DNA of 52,728 bases from Bacteroidales bacterium (lineage in GTDB: Bacteria > Bacteroidota > Bacteroidia > Bacteroidales > JAUNSR01): assembly GCA_030539115.1 (NCBI GenBank), contig JAUNSR010000023.1:1-52728 (forward strand), written 5' to 3'. Below are positions 8,350 to 17,425 of the stretch, piece by piece. The stretch's first letter is position 1. Each line of letters starts with the position of its first letter. The notes beneath the pieces are model-generated. The model did not search any database. It saw nothing but the letters and a program-made list of their open reading frames with translations, and was not told the origin of the DNA. A program made the position numbers and the translations under genes.

Positions 8350-10219
8350 ATTTTTTTATTAATTCTATCAACTTGTCAACAGCCTCCTCTTCAGGAATAT
8401 TTTTCTCAATACATTCCTTGTTTTTATATAATGAGATTCTATTTCTTCCGGCTCCAACATATCCATAATCGGCATCAGCCATCTCTCCCGGACCATTAAC
8501 AATACATCCCATAATACCAATCTTCAGTCCTGTCAGATGAGAAGTAGCATTCTTTACCTTAGCTATTGTTGATTGCAAATCAAAAAGAGTTCTACCGCAC
8601 CCGGGGCATGAAATAAATTCTGTTTTAGTTATTCTGGTTCTTGACGCCTGAAGTATTCCAAACACAAGATTTACCAAAGATTGATTATCTATATTTTGAT
8701 TGCTTATCATTATCCCGTCAATTGATAGGTCTATCAAAGCGGCTCCATAATCAGAGGCACTTTTTATTCTCATGGTTTCAATGTCAACGTCATTATAGAT
8801 TACATTAAAAACCAATGGAATTTTAATGCCATTATCATCAAAACTATCACCAAAGGCTCTCATTTGTCCCGGAATATTTTTATTTGTTATTTCTCCGATA
8901 ACAACAATATTATTTCTGTTTTTTAGAATTGAGTAGATTTTGCCTTTGCTCTTAAAATCATCCCTGATTTGTTCATAATTCAATTTAAGAAATGAAAGCC
9001 TTTTCTCATCTTTCTCAAGAGCTTCAACTACAGAGGCATTATAAAGGAAGAAAATATTATTATTGTTTTCTGCTTCTGGAGAGTATTCCTTAATTATTCC
9101 AATTTCATGATGATTCACAAGAGAAGCTGTTTCTTTATTACCCAATATCTTTTTATTGCCGATATATATATAATCAGGTTTCAAATCCTTTTCTCCAAAA
9201 TTGCAGTTTGCATCATTGGAAGAAAGATCGGCTATTACAATAGGTGAATGATTACCGCCAATGTTTAAAACTTGATTAGTTTTACGTCTAATTGAATTAT
9301 ACTTTAATTTTCCATCCTTAAAAGGTCCTTCAATAATTGGAGCATCATTTCTTGAAATAATATAATTAACCAATTCCTTAGCCACAGGTACTTCATTCTC
9401 CGGAGCTTCACTAAGAGAAACCCTAATAGTATCGCCAATCCCATCTGCAAGCAAAGCTCCTATTCCAAGTGCCGACTTAATTCTTCCATCTTCAGAATCA
9501 CCCGCTTCAGTAACTCCGAGATGAAGCGGGAAATTCATATTTTCCTTATCCATCTCTTTAACAAGAAGCCTTACAGTATGAACCATTACAACAGTATTTG
9601 ATGCTTTTATGGAAATCACCACATTCATAAAACCCTCAGCTTTACAAATTCTAAGAAATTCCATACAAGATTCAACCATTCCTTCAGGAGTATCTCCATA
9701 TCGGCTCATTATTCTGTCAGAAAGAGAACCATGGTTGACACCAATCCTAATTGCTGTGTTATTCTCCTTACAGATATTAAGAAAAGGAATCAAACGAAGT
9801 CTGATTTTTTCAATTTCTTGTTTATATTCTTCATCAGTATAATCAATCTTTTTAAAAACGCGCGCACTGTCTACATAGTTTCCGGGGTTAATTCTTACTT
9901 TCTCAACAATCTTTGCAGCTACATCGGCAACATTTGGATTAAAATGGATATCGGCCACCAAAGGCGTATTATAACCATCTTTTCTAATTGCCTCTTTTAT
10001 TAATCTCAGATTTTCAGCCTCTTTGGTTCCTTGTGCCGTGAGTCTGACAATGTCAGCTCCATTGTCTGAAATTCTTTCTATTTGAGCCACACTGCCATCA
10101 GTGTCAAGAGTTGAAGTGTTGGTCATTGATTGTATAGCAATAGGATTTGTTGCACCTATTCTAATATTCCCAATTTTAACTTCAGAAGACAAACGACGTT
10201 TATAATTATATAAGTCCAT
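8324..10219 (-). CDS. ispG: 4-hydroxy-3-methylbut-2-enyl diphosphate synthase, long form
   Basis: This enzyme converts MEcPP to HMBPP, the penultimate step of the MEP isoprenoid pathway, using a 4Fe-4S cluster. The N-terminal TIM barrel is at about 10-270 (GNIRIGATNPIAIQSMTNT start) and the C-terminal cluster domain at about 525-631, with ligands Cys538, Cys541, Cys572 and Glu579. At 631 residues it is far longer than the 370-residue E. coli form because of a middle insertion (about 290-520), the arrangement known from Bacteroidetes, Chlamydiae and plants. It precedes and overlaps the MATE gene. A 12-bp hairpin lies in its leader at 10270-10300. Confidence 0.96.
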   Translation of the reverse strand: MDLYNYKRRLSSEVKIGNIRIGATNPIAIQSMTNTSTLDTDGSVAQIERISDNGADIVRLTAQGTKEAENLRLIKEAIRKDGYNTPLVADIHFNPNVADVAAKIVEKVRINPGNYVDSARVFKKIDYTDEEYKQEIEKIRLRLIPFLNICKENNTAIRIGVNHGSLSDRIMSRYGDTPEGMVESCMEFLRICKAEGFMNVVISIKASNTVVMVHTVRLLVKEMDKENMNFPLHLGVTEAGDSEDGRIKSALGIGALLADGIGDTIRVSLSEAPENEVPVAKELVNYIISRNDAPIIEGPFKDGKLKYNSIRRKTNQVLNIGGNHSPIVIADLSSNDANCNFGEKDLKPDYIYIGNKKILGNKETASLVNHHEIGIIKEYSPEAENNNNIFFLYNASVVEALEKDEKRLSFLKLNYEQIRDDFKSKGKIYSILKNRNNIVVIGEITNKNIPGQMRAFGDSFDDNGIKIPLVFNVIYNDVDIETMRIKSASDYGAALIDLSIDGIMISNQNIDNQSLVNLVFGILQASRTRITKTEFISCPGCGRTLFDLQSTIAKVKNATSHLTGLKIGIMGCIVNGPGEMADADYGYVGAGRNRISLYKNKECIEKNIPEEEAVDKLIELIKKYGDWKERE

Positions 10220-10269
10220 ACCGATAATATTATTTCAAAAACAGTAAAAATTAAAAATCCGGGAAATAG

Positions 10270-10300
10270 GAGGATATATTATTTTGATTAATATATCCTC
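10270..10300. other. Hairpin in the ispG leader
   Basis: A perfect 12-bp inverted repeat, GAGGATATATTA with TAATATATCCTC around a seven-base loop, lies about 50 bases before the ispG start. No T run follows on the minus strand, so it looks like a leader structure or operator rather than a terminator. Confidence 0.5.
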
Positions 10301-10323
10301 ACTATGTGCCGGATGGTAAATGT

Positions 10324-10350
10324 AAAAAGAGTTGTTATACAGCTCTTTTA
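10324..10350 (-). terminator. Terminator after purE
   Basis: On the minus strand AAAGAGCTG pairs with CAACTCTTT (one wobble) around a five-base loop and is followed by a short T run. It separates gcvH-purE from ispG. Confidence 0.65.
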
Positions 10351-10370
10351 AATAAATCTTAAAATTATAA

Positions 10371-10877
10371 TCAATTTGTCTTAAATTGATATTTTACTTG
10401 TGCCAGTTCTTCGTTGGCATCAACAATCTTTTGAGCCAATCCGGCCTTGTATTCGGTCAGCTTCCTATCGATTTCTTTGTCACTTAAAGCAAGCATTTGA
10501 ACTGCAAGGACTGCAGCATTAAGAGCTCCATTGATTGCAACAGTTGCAACCGGAATGCCAGGAGGCATTTGCACGATAGCATAGAGGGCATCCAATCCTT
10601 CAATACTTGATTTAATAGGAACACCGATTACCGGCAAAGTTGTCATTGATGCGATTACTCCACCAAGATGAGCCGCCATTCCTGCAGCCGCAATAATTAC
10701 TTTAATGCCTCTTCCTTTTGCATTTGTTGCAAACTCTTCAACCTGTTTAGGAGTTCGATGAGCTGAAAGAGCATTCATTTCGAATGGAATCTCAAATTCA
10801 TCGAGCAAATCGGCCGCCTTTTTCATAACCGGAAGGTCCGACGTGCTTCCCATAATAATACTTACAACTGGCTTCAT
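10371..10877 (-). CDS. purE: N5-carboxyaminoimidazole ribonucleotide mutase
   Basis: This 168-residue protein is a class I PurE, which moves the carboxylate of N5-CAIR to give CAIR in purine synthesis. Visible signatures are VSIIMGSTSDLPVMKKA at residues 4-20, the SAHRTPKQ loop with the catalytic histidine (about 38-46), and LPVIGVPIKSS (about 81-91). It usually needs PurK, which is not encoded nearby. It follows gcvH by 24 bases and probably shares its transcript. The size and motifs are normal. Confidence 0.97.
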   Translation of the reverse strand: MKPVVSIIMGSTSDLPVMKKAADLLDEFEIPFEMNALSAHRTPKQVEEFATNAKGRGIKVIIAAAGMAAHLGGVIASMTTLPVIGVPIKSSIEGLDALYAIVQMPPGIPVATVAINGALNAAVLAVQMLALSDKEIDRKLTEYKAGLAQKIVDANEELAQVKYQFKTN

Positions 10878-10901
10878 ATATAATTTAATTGTTATAATGT
10901 C

Positions 10902-11285
10902 CTATTCTTTACCAACCCAAACTTTATAGGCAGCAGCATCCATTAGATCTTTTAGTTTGGCATCTTCCAATTCAACCTTGATAATCCATCCTGCTCCATA
11001 AGGGTCTTCATTTACCAATTCAGGGTTATCCTCCAGTTTTTCGTTAACTTCAAGCACAGTGCCTGTTGCAGGCATAAAAAGATCAGATACGGTTTTTACA
11101 GCTTCGATTGTCCCAAAAACAGATTCAGCTTTAACCTCTTCTCCCTCTGTTGTTACATCGACATAAACTATCTCACCGAGCTCGCTTTGAGCAAAATCTG
11201 TAATTCCGACAAAAGCCGTATTGCCATTTTCAACACGAATCCATTCGTGATCCTTTGTGTACTTAATGTTCTCAGGGTAATTCAT
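10902..11285 (-). CDS. gcvH: Glycine cleavage system H protein
   Basis: The 127-residue protein is the lipoyl carrier of the glycine cleavage complex, shuttling the aminomethyl group between the P, T and L proteins. The lipoylated lysine is Lys64 in [11 protein letters not shown], and the N-terminal YTKDHEWIR signature is present. The P and T protein genes are not in this window. It is followed by purE, an association with one-carbon and purine metabolism that makes sense because glycine cleavage feeds methylene-tetrahydrofolate to purine synthesis. Confidence 0.97.
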   Translation of the reverse strand: MNYPENIKYTKDHEWIRVENGNTAFVGITDFAQSELGEIVYVDVTTEGEEVKAESVFGTIEAVKTVSDLFMPATGTVLEVNEKLEDNPELVNEDPYGAGWIIKVELEDAKLKDLMDAAAYKVWVGKE

Positions 11286-11344
11286 AATGTTATGGTTATA
11301 AAAGATTATTTAATTTGAAACATACATAAGCAGTTTCTTTTTGT

Positions 11345-11962
11345 TTAAAGATATAATGTTGAAAAATAAATACAAACAAATCCATTAATTGTTCCTGACA
11401 AGACTTGTCCGAGAGTATGACATTTTAAATATATTCTTGATGTGCCAAGTATTCCGGCTAAAACAATTATTCCTAAATATAAATAAAGAGGGATGTAATT
11501 TGTCTGATATATTATTGTAGAAACAGCAAGCAATCCTCCAATTCCTGTCATGTGAGCGCTGATTTTCCAAAAAAGTGTGATTATCGAATCAATAAAAAGC
11601 GAGATAAATCCTCCTATAATAACTCCTACTATATAGGTCGGAAAATTCATTCTATAGAAAACCAAGGCACAAAAAGAGTAGCACATCAATGTTATTATGT
11701 ATGGATAGAGCCTGTCTTTTCTGGCATATAATGACATGCTCTTTACTACATTAAATATATACAATGTGAAAATTCCAAGTGCAGGAATTACAAGTGTTGA
11801 AAGAGCAACAATTAAAATACCTGTAAGCTGAAGCTTTGGCGGTAATATGCCAAAAGAAACATAATAGAGCAATATTAATGCTCCATATAAAGGCATCAAC
11901 AATGGATGCAATATAGTAGAAAAAAAATGAGAAATATATTTCATAATAAAGATTGTTTTCAA
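11345..11962 (-). CDS. PAP2-like integral membrane protein
   Basis: This 205-residue membrane protein has about six hydrophobic segments. Its C-terminal half keeps remnants of the PAP2 phosphatase signature: SAHMTG (compare PSGH, about residue 140) and SRIYLKCHTLGQV (compare SRxxxxxHxxxD, about 175-187), with glutamine in place of the final aspartate. The upstream KxxxxxxRP block of active enzymes is represented only by ARKDRLYPYI. PAP2 enzymes remove phosphate from lipid phosphates such as undecaprenyl diphosphate. It may be a divergent enzyme or a family member without that activity. The start overlaps the rpoN stop by four bases; a second ATG lies six codons inside. Confidence 0.7.
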   Translation of the reverse strand: MKTIFIMKYISHFFSTILHPLLMPLYGALILLYYVSFGILPPKLQLTGILIVALSTLVIPALGIFTLYIFNVVKSMSLYARKDRLYPYIITLMCYSFCALVFYRMNFPTYIVGVIIGGFISLFIDSIITLFWKISAHMTGIGGLLAVSTIIYQTNYIPLYLYLGIIVLAGILGTSRIYLKCHTLGQVLSGTINGFVCIYFSTLYL

Positions 11963-13422
11963 ATTGTTTTTCTTAAGCGCGCAACCGGAATATTAAGCTG
12001 CTCTCTGTATTTTGCCACAGTTCGTCTGGCAACGGTATATCCCTTTTCTTTAAGTAATTCGCTAAGTCTGTCATCCGACAAGGGCTTGCCCTTATCTTCT
12101 TTCTCTACAAATGTAGCAAGAATCTTTTTAATCTCCCTTGTTGAAACCTCTTCACCATTTTCTGTTTGAGATTTTTCTGAAAAAAGATATTTTAATGGGA
12201 ATATGCCAAAATCAGTTTGTACATATTTACTGTTGCTTACCCGAGAGATTGTTGAGATATCAAATCCTGCTCTTTCTGCCACATCTTTAAGAATCATTGG
12301 GCGGAGCTTGCTCTCTTCTCCGGAAAGAAAAAACTCTCTCTGCAATTGTATGATTACATCCATAGTCTTTGAAAGAGTATTGTTACGTTGCTTTATAGCT
12401 TCAATAAACCATCTTGCAGAATCTATTTTTTGCTTGACAAAAAGCAGTGCACTTTTCGTCTGACTGTTTCTGTTTGCTTTATTGCTCCAATCTTCAAACA
12501 TGTTAGAATATTGACTGTTTATTCTAAGGTCGGGAATATTGCCGTTATTTAAAGAAACATACAACTCGCCGTCAATGTTTTCTACAATAAAATCAGGAAT
12601 GATTTGAGAGCTTTTTTCTTCAATGTTGTCACTAAGAGAATTCCCCGGCTTTGGATTCAAAGCAAGAATCTCTTTCATCGCATTTCTTAATTGCTCATCA
12701 TCGATATTTAAAGATTTTTTTATCCTGTCAAAATGTTTTTTTGTAAAGGCTTCAAATTCCTTGTCCAATATGTCGTAAGCCGTGGTATTTGATAGAGAAC
12801 CCTTTTTCCTTTCAATCTGAAGAATAAGGCACTCTCTTAAATCCTTGGCGCCAACTCCTGCCGGATCCAATTCATGAACTATTGAAAGTGCATCATCCAT
12901 TATACTTAAAGGCACATCAATCCCGGTGGCAATATAAATATCCTCCTTAATTGACTCAAGGCTTCTGTTTAAATAGCCGTTGTTGTCCAGATTGCCAATA
13001 ATATATTCGGCATAAGAGTGCAGCTCCTGAGATATCTCTTTTAAATCAAGTTGCTCTTTAAGCGACTCAAAAAAAGAAACTGTGTCAGTGTAGGTAAATT
13101 CAGGTTCCCTCTCATCTTTTGCTCTATTTGAAGCCTGAAGCTTATAATCAGGAATATCATCTTCACTTCTGTAATCTCCAAGTGATATCTCTTCAGAAGA
13201 TTCATAATTATCACCATTCTCATCCTCATTATATGTTTCACTCTCAGAGTTATCTTTGTTTTCATTCATGCCCTCCTCTAATGTAGGGTTCTCCTCAAGT
13301 TCCTTTGTTACACGCTGCTCGAGTTCTACAATAGGTAATTCAAGCATTCGTATAAGTTGAATTTGCTGAGGTGAAAGTTTCTGTATCTGCTGGAGTGTTT
13401 GTTGCTGCTTTAACATTGGCAA
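11959..13422 (-). CDS. rpoN: RNA polymerase sigma-54 factor
   Basis: This 487-residue protein is sigma-54, which directs RNA polymerase to -24/-12 promoters and needs AAA+ activators. It has the glutamine-rich activator-interacting N-terminus (residues 1-45: LKQQQTLQQIQKLSPQQIQL), an acidic spacer (about 50-110), the core-binding domain, a helix-turn-helix region, and the RpoN box ARRTVAKYRE near the C-terminus (about 465-474). The stop overlaps the start of the PAP2-like gene, so the two are translationally coupled. No sigma-54 activator is encoded in the window. A TAAGTTTG at 13463-13456 (minus) could be its -7 box. Confidence 0.97.
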   Translation of the reverse strand: MPMLKQQQTLQQIQKLSPQQIQLIRMLELPIVELEQRVTKELEENPTLEEGMNENKDNSESETYNEDENGDNYESSEEISLGDYRSEDDIPDYKLQASNRAKDEREPEFTYTDTVSFFESLKEQLDLKEISQELHSYAEYIIGNLDNNGYLNRSLESIKEDIYIATGIDVPLSIMDDALSIVHELDPAGVGAKDLRECLILQIERKKGSLSNTTAYDILDKEFEAFTKKHFDRIKKSLNIDDEQLRNAMKEILALNPKPGNSLSDNIEEKSSQIIPDFIVENIDGELYVSLNNGNIPDLRINSQYSNMFEDWSNKANRNSQTKSALLFVKQKIDSARWFIEAIKQRNNTLSKTMDVIIQLQREFFLSGEESKLRPMILKDVAERAGFDISTISRVSNSKYVQTDFGIFPLKYLFSEKSQTENGEEVSTREIKKILATFVEKEDKGKPLSDDRLSELLKEKGYTVARRTVAKYREQLNIPVARLRKTI

Positions 13423-13582
13423 AATCTTTTATAAAATCTCCGTATAGTAATTTAACAAACTTACGAATAATAAAAATTACTATTTTATAATTCACCTATT
13501 TTAATTAGTGACAATATCGTTAAAGTTGATATATAAGTAAAGTCAGTCAAATAACTATTCTGCTATAAATGTATTTTGAAGC

Positions 13583-15244
13583 TTAGTAATTGAATGTGCT
13601 GCCGCCTAAAAATTCCCTTAACAAAGATGTTGAAGGAATATCAGATTCATGTACGGATTTAAAATAGGCTAAAAATCTTTCGAGACGATATGCTTCCGCA
13701 TATTCGGGTACATTTTTTGGAACCTCCCTCAATATAGGCTCTGCATATTTCTTTAACACTGCAAGTTCATACAACATTGCCGAGTTAAACATGGAATCTG
13801 CATTCTCCTGATAAGGAAATATCCATTTATCCTCACCTGCTCTAACACTTTCCCAACGAGATATGGTCTCTTGTGCTGAATAATGTCTGAACTGATAATC
13901 TCTTACAATCCTTCTTATCAGCCTGTTGTCGGTAGTTGGAATCCAATTGTGATCATCCAAGGAGATGGTGGTTAAAGCAGACACATAAATTTTATATTTA
14001 AGCTTATCATCAATTAAAGGGGTAAGCTCAGGATTTAAAGCATGTATTCCCTCAAGTATCAATATTGAAGATGGATGCAGTTTTAACTTTTTTCCTGAAT
14101 ATTCTCTTTTTCCTGTATGAAAATTAAATGTAGGCACATTAATCTCCTTGCCATCAATAAGCTTGTTCAAATCCTCGTTAAAAAGTTTTAAATCCAAAGC
14201 GTACAATGATTCAAAGTCATACCCGCCATTTTCATCTTTGGGAGTCTCTTCTCTTGATACAAAATAATCATCCAAAGAAAGTGCGACAGGACGAATCAAA
14301 TTTGTCATAAGTTGTATTGAAAGCCTTTTTGAAAATGTTGTCTTACCTGAAGATGAAGGGCCTGAGATAAGCACAACCTTTACGTTCTTTCTTTTTGCTA
14401 TTTCATCTGCAATGGCAGCTATTTTCTTCTCCTGAAGCGCTTCACTCACTCTTATAAGGTCGCTCACGTCACCTTTGTTTATGAGCTTGTTCATTTTCCC
14501 TACGTTTGAAAGCCCTGCTATATAATTGAAGTCCAAGTACTCATCAAAAGCTTTAAGCATTTTAGGCTGTTTTATTGTCTCTTCAAGTTTTAAAGGGTCT
14601 TTTCTTTGCGGCACAATAATCAGCATTCCGCTGTTGTAAAGCTGCAGGTCAAAAAGATAAAGCATCCCTGTTGATGGCAAAAGAGCCCCATAATAATAGT
14701 CTATATGGTTGTCGAGCCTGTAATAATTGGTATATAGCAGTCCCGAAGTTTCAAGCAGATCGGCTTTGTCGTTAAGATTTTTTTCTCTGAACTTTTCAAC
14801 AGCATCAGAGGTATGACATTCTTCACGGTGAAAGGGAATATCCTGAGATATAATCTCCTTCATTCTTCTTTTGATTTGTTCAAGCTGATCTTCACTGATT
14901 TTTTGGTGGTTGTTTATTTGACAGTAATATCCTTTTGAGATTGGATGCTCTATTCTAAGCCGTGAATTAGGCATAACTTCATCTACTGCCATATAGAGCA
15001 CGAAGCAAAGAGAACGAAGATAAACCCTCATTCCGGACATGGAGGAAATATCAATAAATTCAATGTCTCTTGGCTGGTAGACTCTGTATCTTAATCCTTC
15101 AACCCTGTTGTTAACCTTTGCACCAACACAAAGAGAAGGAAGTTTTATCTGTAGTTTTAGATATATATCTGAAATAGGCGTTCCAACAGGAACGGTGTGA
15201 TAGGTCTGAGTGTTTTTACAATATATTCTTGTATTGTTGTCCAT
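13583..15244 (-). CDS. Uridine kinase-like nucleoside kinase with N-terminal TGS-like domains
   Basis: This 553-residue protein ends in a phosphoribulokinase/uridine-kinase P-loop domain: Walker A GPSSSGKT at residues 295-302 and IRPVALSLDDYF (about 318-329). It precedes this with a ubiquitin-like TGS segment (about 1-65) and a region resembling the second additional domain of threonyl-tRNA synthetase (about 70-215). The kinase part should phosphorylate uridine or cytidine for salvage; the N-terminal part probably senses or binds RNA or nucleotide, which is inference. The architecture is known from Bacteroidetes and some Firmicutes. It is alone in its transcript, 160 bases upstream of rpoN. 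Confidence 0.9.
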   Translation of the reverse strand: MDNNTRIYCKNTQTYHTVPVGTPISDIYLKLQIKLPSLCVGAKVNNRVEGLRYRVYQPRDIEFIDISSMSGMRVYLRSLCFVLYMAVDEVMPNSRLRIEHPISKGYYCQINNHQKISEDQLEQIKRRMKEIISQDIPFHREECHTSDAVEKFREKNLNDKADLLETSGLLYTNYYRLDNHIDYYYGALLPSTGMLYLFDLQLYNSGMLIIVPQRKDPLKLEETIKQPKMLKAFDEYLDFNYIAGLSNVGKMNKLINKGDVSDLIRVSEALQEKKIAAIADEIAKRKNVKVVLISGPSSSGKTTFSKRLSIQLMTNLIRPVALSLDDYFVSREETPKDENGGYDFESLYALDLKLFNEDLNKLIDGKEINVPTFNFHTGKREYSGKKLKLHPSSILILEGIHALNPELTPLIDDKLKYKIYVSALTTISLDDHNWIPTTDNRLIRRIVRDYQFRHYSAQETISRWESVRAGEDKWIFPYQENADSMFNSAMLYELAVLKKYAEPILREVPKNVPEYAEAYRLERFLAYFKSVHESDIPSTSLLREFLGGSTFNY

Positions 15245-15497
15245 AACATTGTTAATTAAAATTATGGCAATATAGCAACAATTATCAAAAAAAAGAACTG
15301 AACAAGCAAATCAAACTTCTTGTTAGTAAATATGGATTTGCGAAGATATGCCCTTGATGCTACAATGTTATTACAAAACATAAATAATTTTCATATCTTG
15401 TTTTTTTTCAATGGCTTACTGCCGAGGTTGATATTTTTATATAATTTTGCTTCAAACAGTAAAAACAGATTGCAAAAACTAACAAAAAGACAATTGA

Positions 15498-17306
15498 ATG
15501 AATTACTCAATTCTTGACTTATTAAAGCTCATTGGTTCTTTAGGTTTGTTCCTTTATGGAATGAAGATTATGAGCGAAGGTCTTCAAAAAGTTGCCGGCG
15601 ACAGGTTAAGGAACATTCTCACAGTAATGACAAAAAACCGAGTAACCGGAATGCTTACCGGGGTTTTAATTACTGCTTTGATTCAATCCTCTTCTGCAAC
15701 CACTGTTATGGTGGTCAGCTTTGTCAATGCAGGGCTATTATCATTGACTCAATCCATCTCAGTTATTATGGGAGCCAATATCGGGACAACGGTTACGGCA
15801 TGGATTATTTCAATCTTTGGATTTAAAGTGAACATCTCTCTTTTCGCTATCCCTTTGATAGGTATCTCTATCCCGTTTATCTTTTCAGGAAACAGCAAAA
15901 GAAAGTCCTGGGGTGAATTTATCATCGGTTTTTCCTTTCTTTTCATGGGGTTGGATTTTCTGAAAAATTCTGTTCCGGATATTAAAAGCAACCCTCAGAT
16001 TCTTGAATTTCTGACAAACTACACCAATATGGGATATGGCTCTATCCTGCTTTTCCTTCTTATTGGTACTATAATGACAATAGTTGTTCAGTCTTCAAGT
16101 GCAACAATGGCAATCACTCTTATAATGTGCAGCAAAGGCTGGATATCCTTTGAAATAGCTGCCGCAATGGTCTTGGGCGAGAATATCGGAACTACCATTA
16201 CTGCAAATATGGCTGCCATAAGCGCTAACGTATCTGCCAAAAGAGCTGCTTTTGCCCATTTGATGTTTAATGTATTCGGCGTAATTTGGATGCTTATTGT
16301 TTTCTTCCCTTTCACAAGAATGATAGCATGGCTTGTTACCGAGTATGGTCCGGGCAACCCGAATGCATTGATGAATTTTGTAAATACCACTGACCCCGCA
16401 TTGGTCAATCAACTTAATGAAGGCAAGGTGATTGATTCCGCTTTAAGTGCGGTGCAGTCGCAGTTCTCAAATATGCAGGTCTCTGTCTCTTATGCTCTTT
16501 CATTGTTTCATACTGTATTCAACATTATCAATGTCTTTATTATGATATGGTTTGTTAATATGTATGTTAAGATTGTTACAAAAATTATTCCTCAGAAACA
16601 TTCGGATGAAGAGTTCCAACTTAAATATATCTCTTCAGGTATGCTTTCAACAGGTGAGCTTTCTTTGCTTCAGGTAAAAAAAGAGACAATAGTTTATGCT
16701 GAGCGTACTCAAAGGATGCTTAATATGACTCAGGATCTTCTACATGAAAAGGAGGGAAGCGAAGCTTTCAGCAAGCTTTACAGCCGTATAGAAAAATATG
16801 AGAAGATATCCGACAGAATGGAACTTGAAATAGCAAACTATCTTAACCATATTACCACTAATAATATTTCTTACGGTTCTGAGAATCAGATAAGATCGAT
16901 GTTTAAAGTAGTTGATGAAATTGAGAGTATTGGTGACAGTTGTTACCACATGGCAAGAACAATGATTAGAAAATCTGAAGTTCATGCTGCCTTTACTCCT
17001 CAGATTATGGATAATATAGCTCACATGTTTACTCTTACCTCTTCTGCTCTTGAGCACATGACTCATATCCTTTCAAAAAATGAGATGCTTGAATCTGATT
17101 TGAACAAGGCGTACAATAAGGAGGATGAGATCAATAATCTTAGAAATCAGTTCAGAAATGAAAATATTGAGAGTGTAAAACGCGGCGAGTATGAATATCA
17201 GGCAGGAACTTTCTATATGGATATTATTTCTGAATCTGAAAAGCTCGGCGATTATATCATTAATGTACTTGAGGCTTTAAAAGAAAAGCGCAAACTATAT
17301 AATTAA
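15498..17306 (+). CDS. Na+/phosphate cotransporter with PhoU-like C-terminus
   Basis: The 602-residue protein is a type II Na/Pi symporter. It has the two inverted QSSSAT repeats that form the substrate site (IQSSSATTVMVV at about 62-73 and VQSSSATMAITL at about 197-208), eight or so membrane segments in the first 365 residues, and a soluble helical PhoU-like domain from about 390 to 600. It imports phosphate with sodium across the inner membrane. TAATTTTGC at 15442-15450 may be the -7 promoter box. The start was taken as the ATG preceding YSILDLLKLIGSLGLFLYG, as is usual for the family. It diverges from the nucleoside kinase. Confidence 0.94.
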   Translation: MNYSILDLLKLIGSLGLFLYGMKIMSEGLQKVAGDRLRNILTVMTKNRVTGMLTGVLITALIQSSSATTVMVVSFVNAGLLSLTQSISVIMGANIGTTVTAWIISIFGFKVNISLFAIPLIGISIPFIFSGNSKRKSWGEFIIGFSFLFMGLDFLKNSVPDIKSNPQILEFLTNYTNMGYGSILLFLLIGTIMTIVVQSSSATMAITLIMCSKGWISFEIAAAMVLGENIGTTITANMAAISANVSAKRAAFAHLMFNVFGVIWMLIVFFPFTRMIAWLVTEYGPGNPNALMNFVNTTDPALVNQLNEGKVIDSALSAVQSQFSNMQVSVSYALSLFHTVFNIINVFIMIWFVNMYVKIVTKIIPQKHSDEEFQLKYISSGMLSTGELSLLQVKKETIVYAERTQRMLNMTQDLLHEKEGSEAFSKLYSRIEKYEKISDRMELEIANYLNHITTNNISYGSENQIRSMFKVVDEIESIGDSCYHMARTMIRKSEVHAAFTPQIMDNIAHMFTLTSSALEHMTHILSKNEMLESDLNKAYNKEDEINNLRNQFRNENIESVKRGEYEYQAGTFYMDIISESEKLGDYIINVLEALKEKRKLYN

Positions 17307-17321
17307 AGTAGCATTTCTTAT

Positions 17322-17356
17322 AAGGCTGCTTGTTAAAAGCACACAATAAGCAGTCT
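17322..17356 (+). terminator. Hairpin after the phosphate symporter gene
   Basis: An imperfect stem, AAGGCTGCTT with AAGCAGTCTT around about 14 bases, follows the symporter stop by roughly 15 bases. A second, stronger hairpin comes right after it (17383-17425). Exact ends are approximate. Confidence 0.5.
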
Positions 17357-17382
17357 TGTTCTGGCTTTCGTTGATATGTTAC

Positions 17383-17425
17383 AAAAAAACGCATTCCCGT
17401 TTATTGAGAGAATGCGTTTTTTTTT
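17383..17425. terminator. Bidirectional terminator between symporter and Sir2 genes
   Basis: AAACGCATTC pairs with GAATGCGTTT around a loop of about 13 bases, with a run of A on the left and nine T on the right. It serves both convergent genes and begins to overlap the end of the Sir2 gene. Confidence 0.88.

Noticed and set aside
15320..15517. A 65-codon plus-strand frame before the phosphate symporter gene
   Set aside because: It overlaps the symporter start, is AT-rich and phenylalanine-rich from poly-T tracts, and shows no domain or signal; a chance frame.
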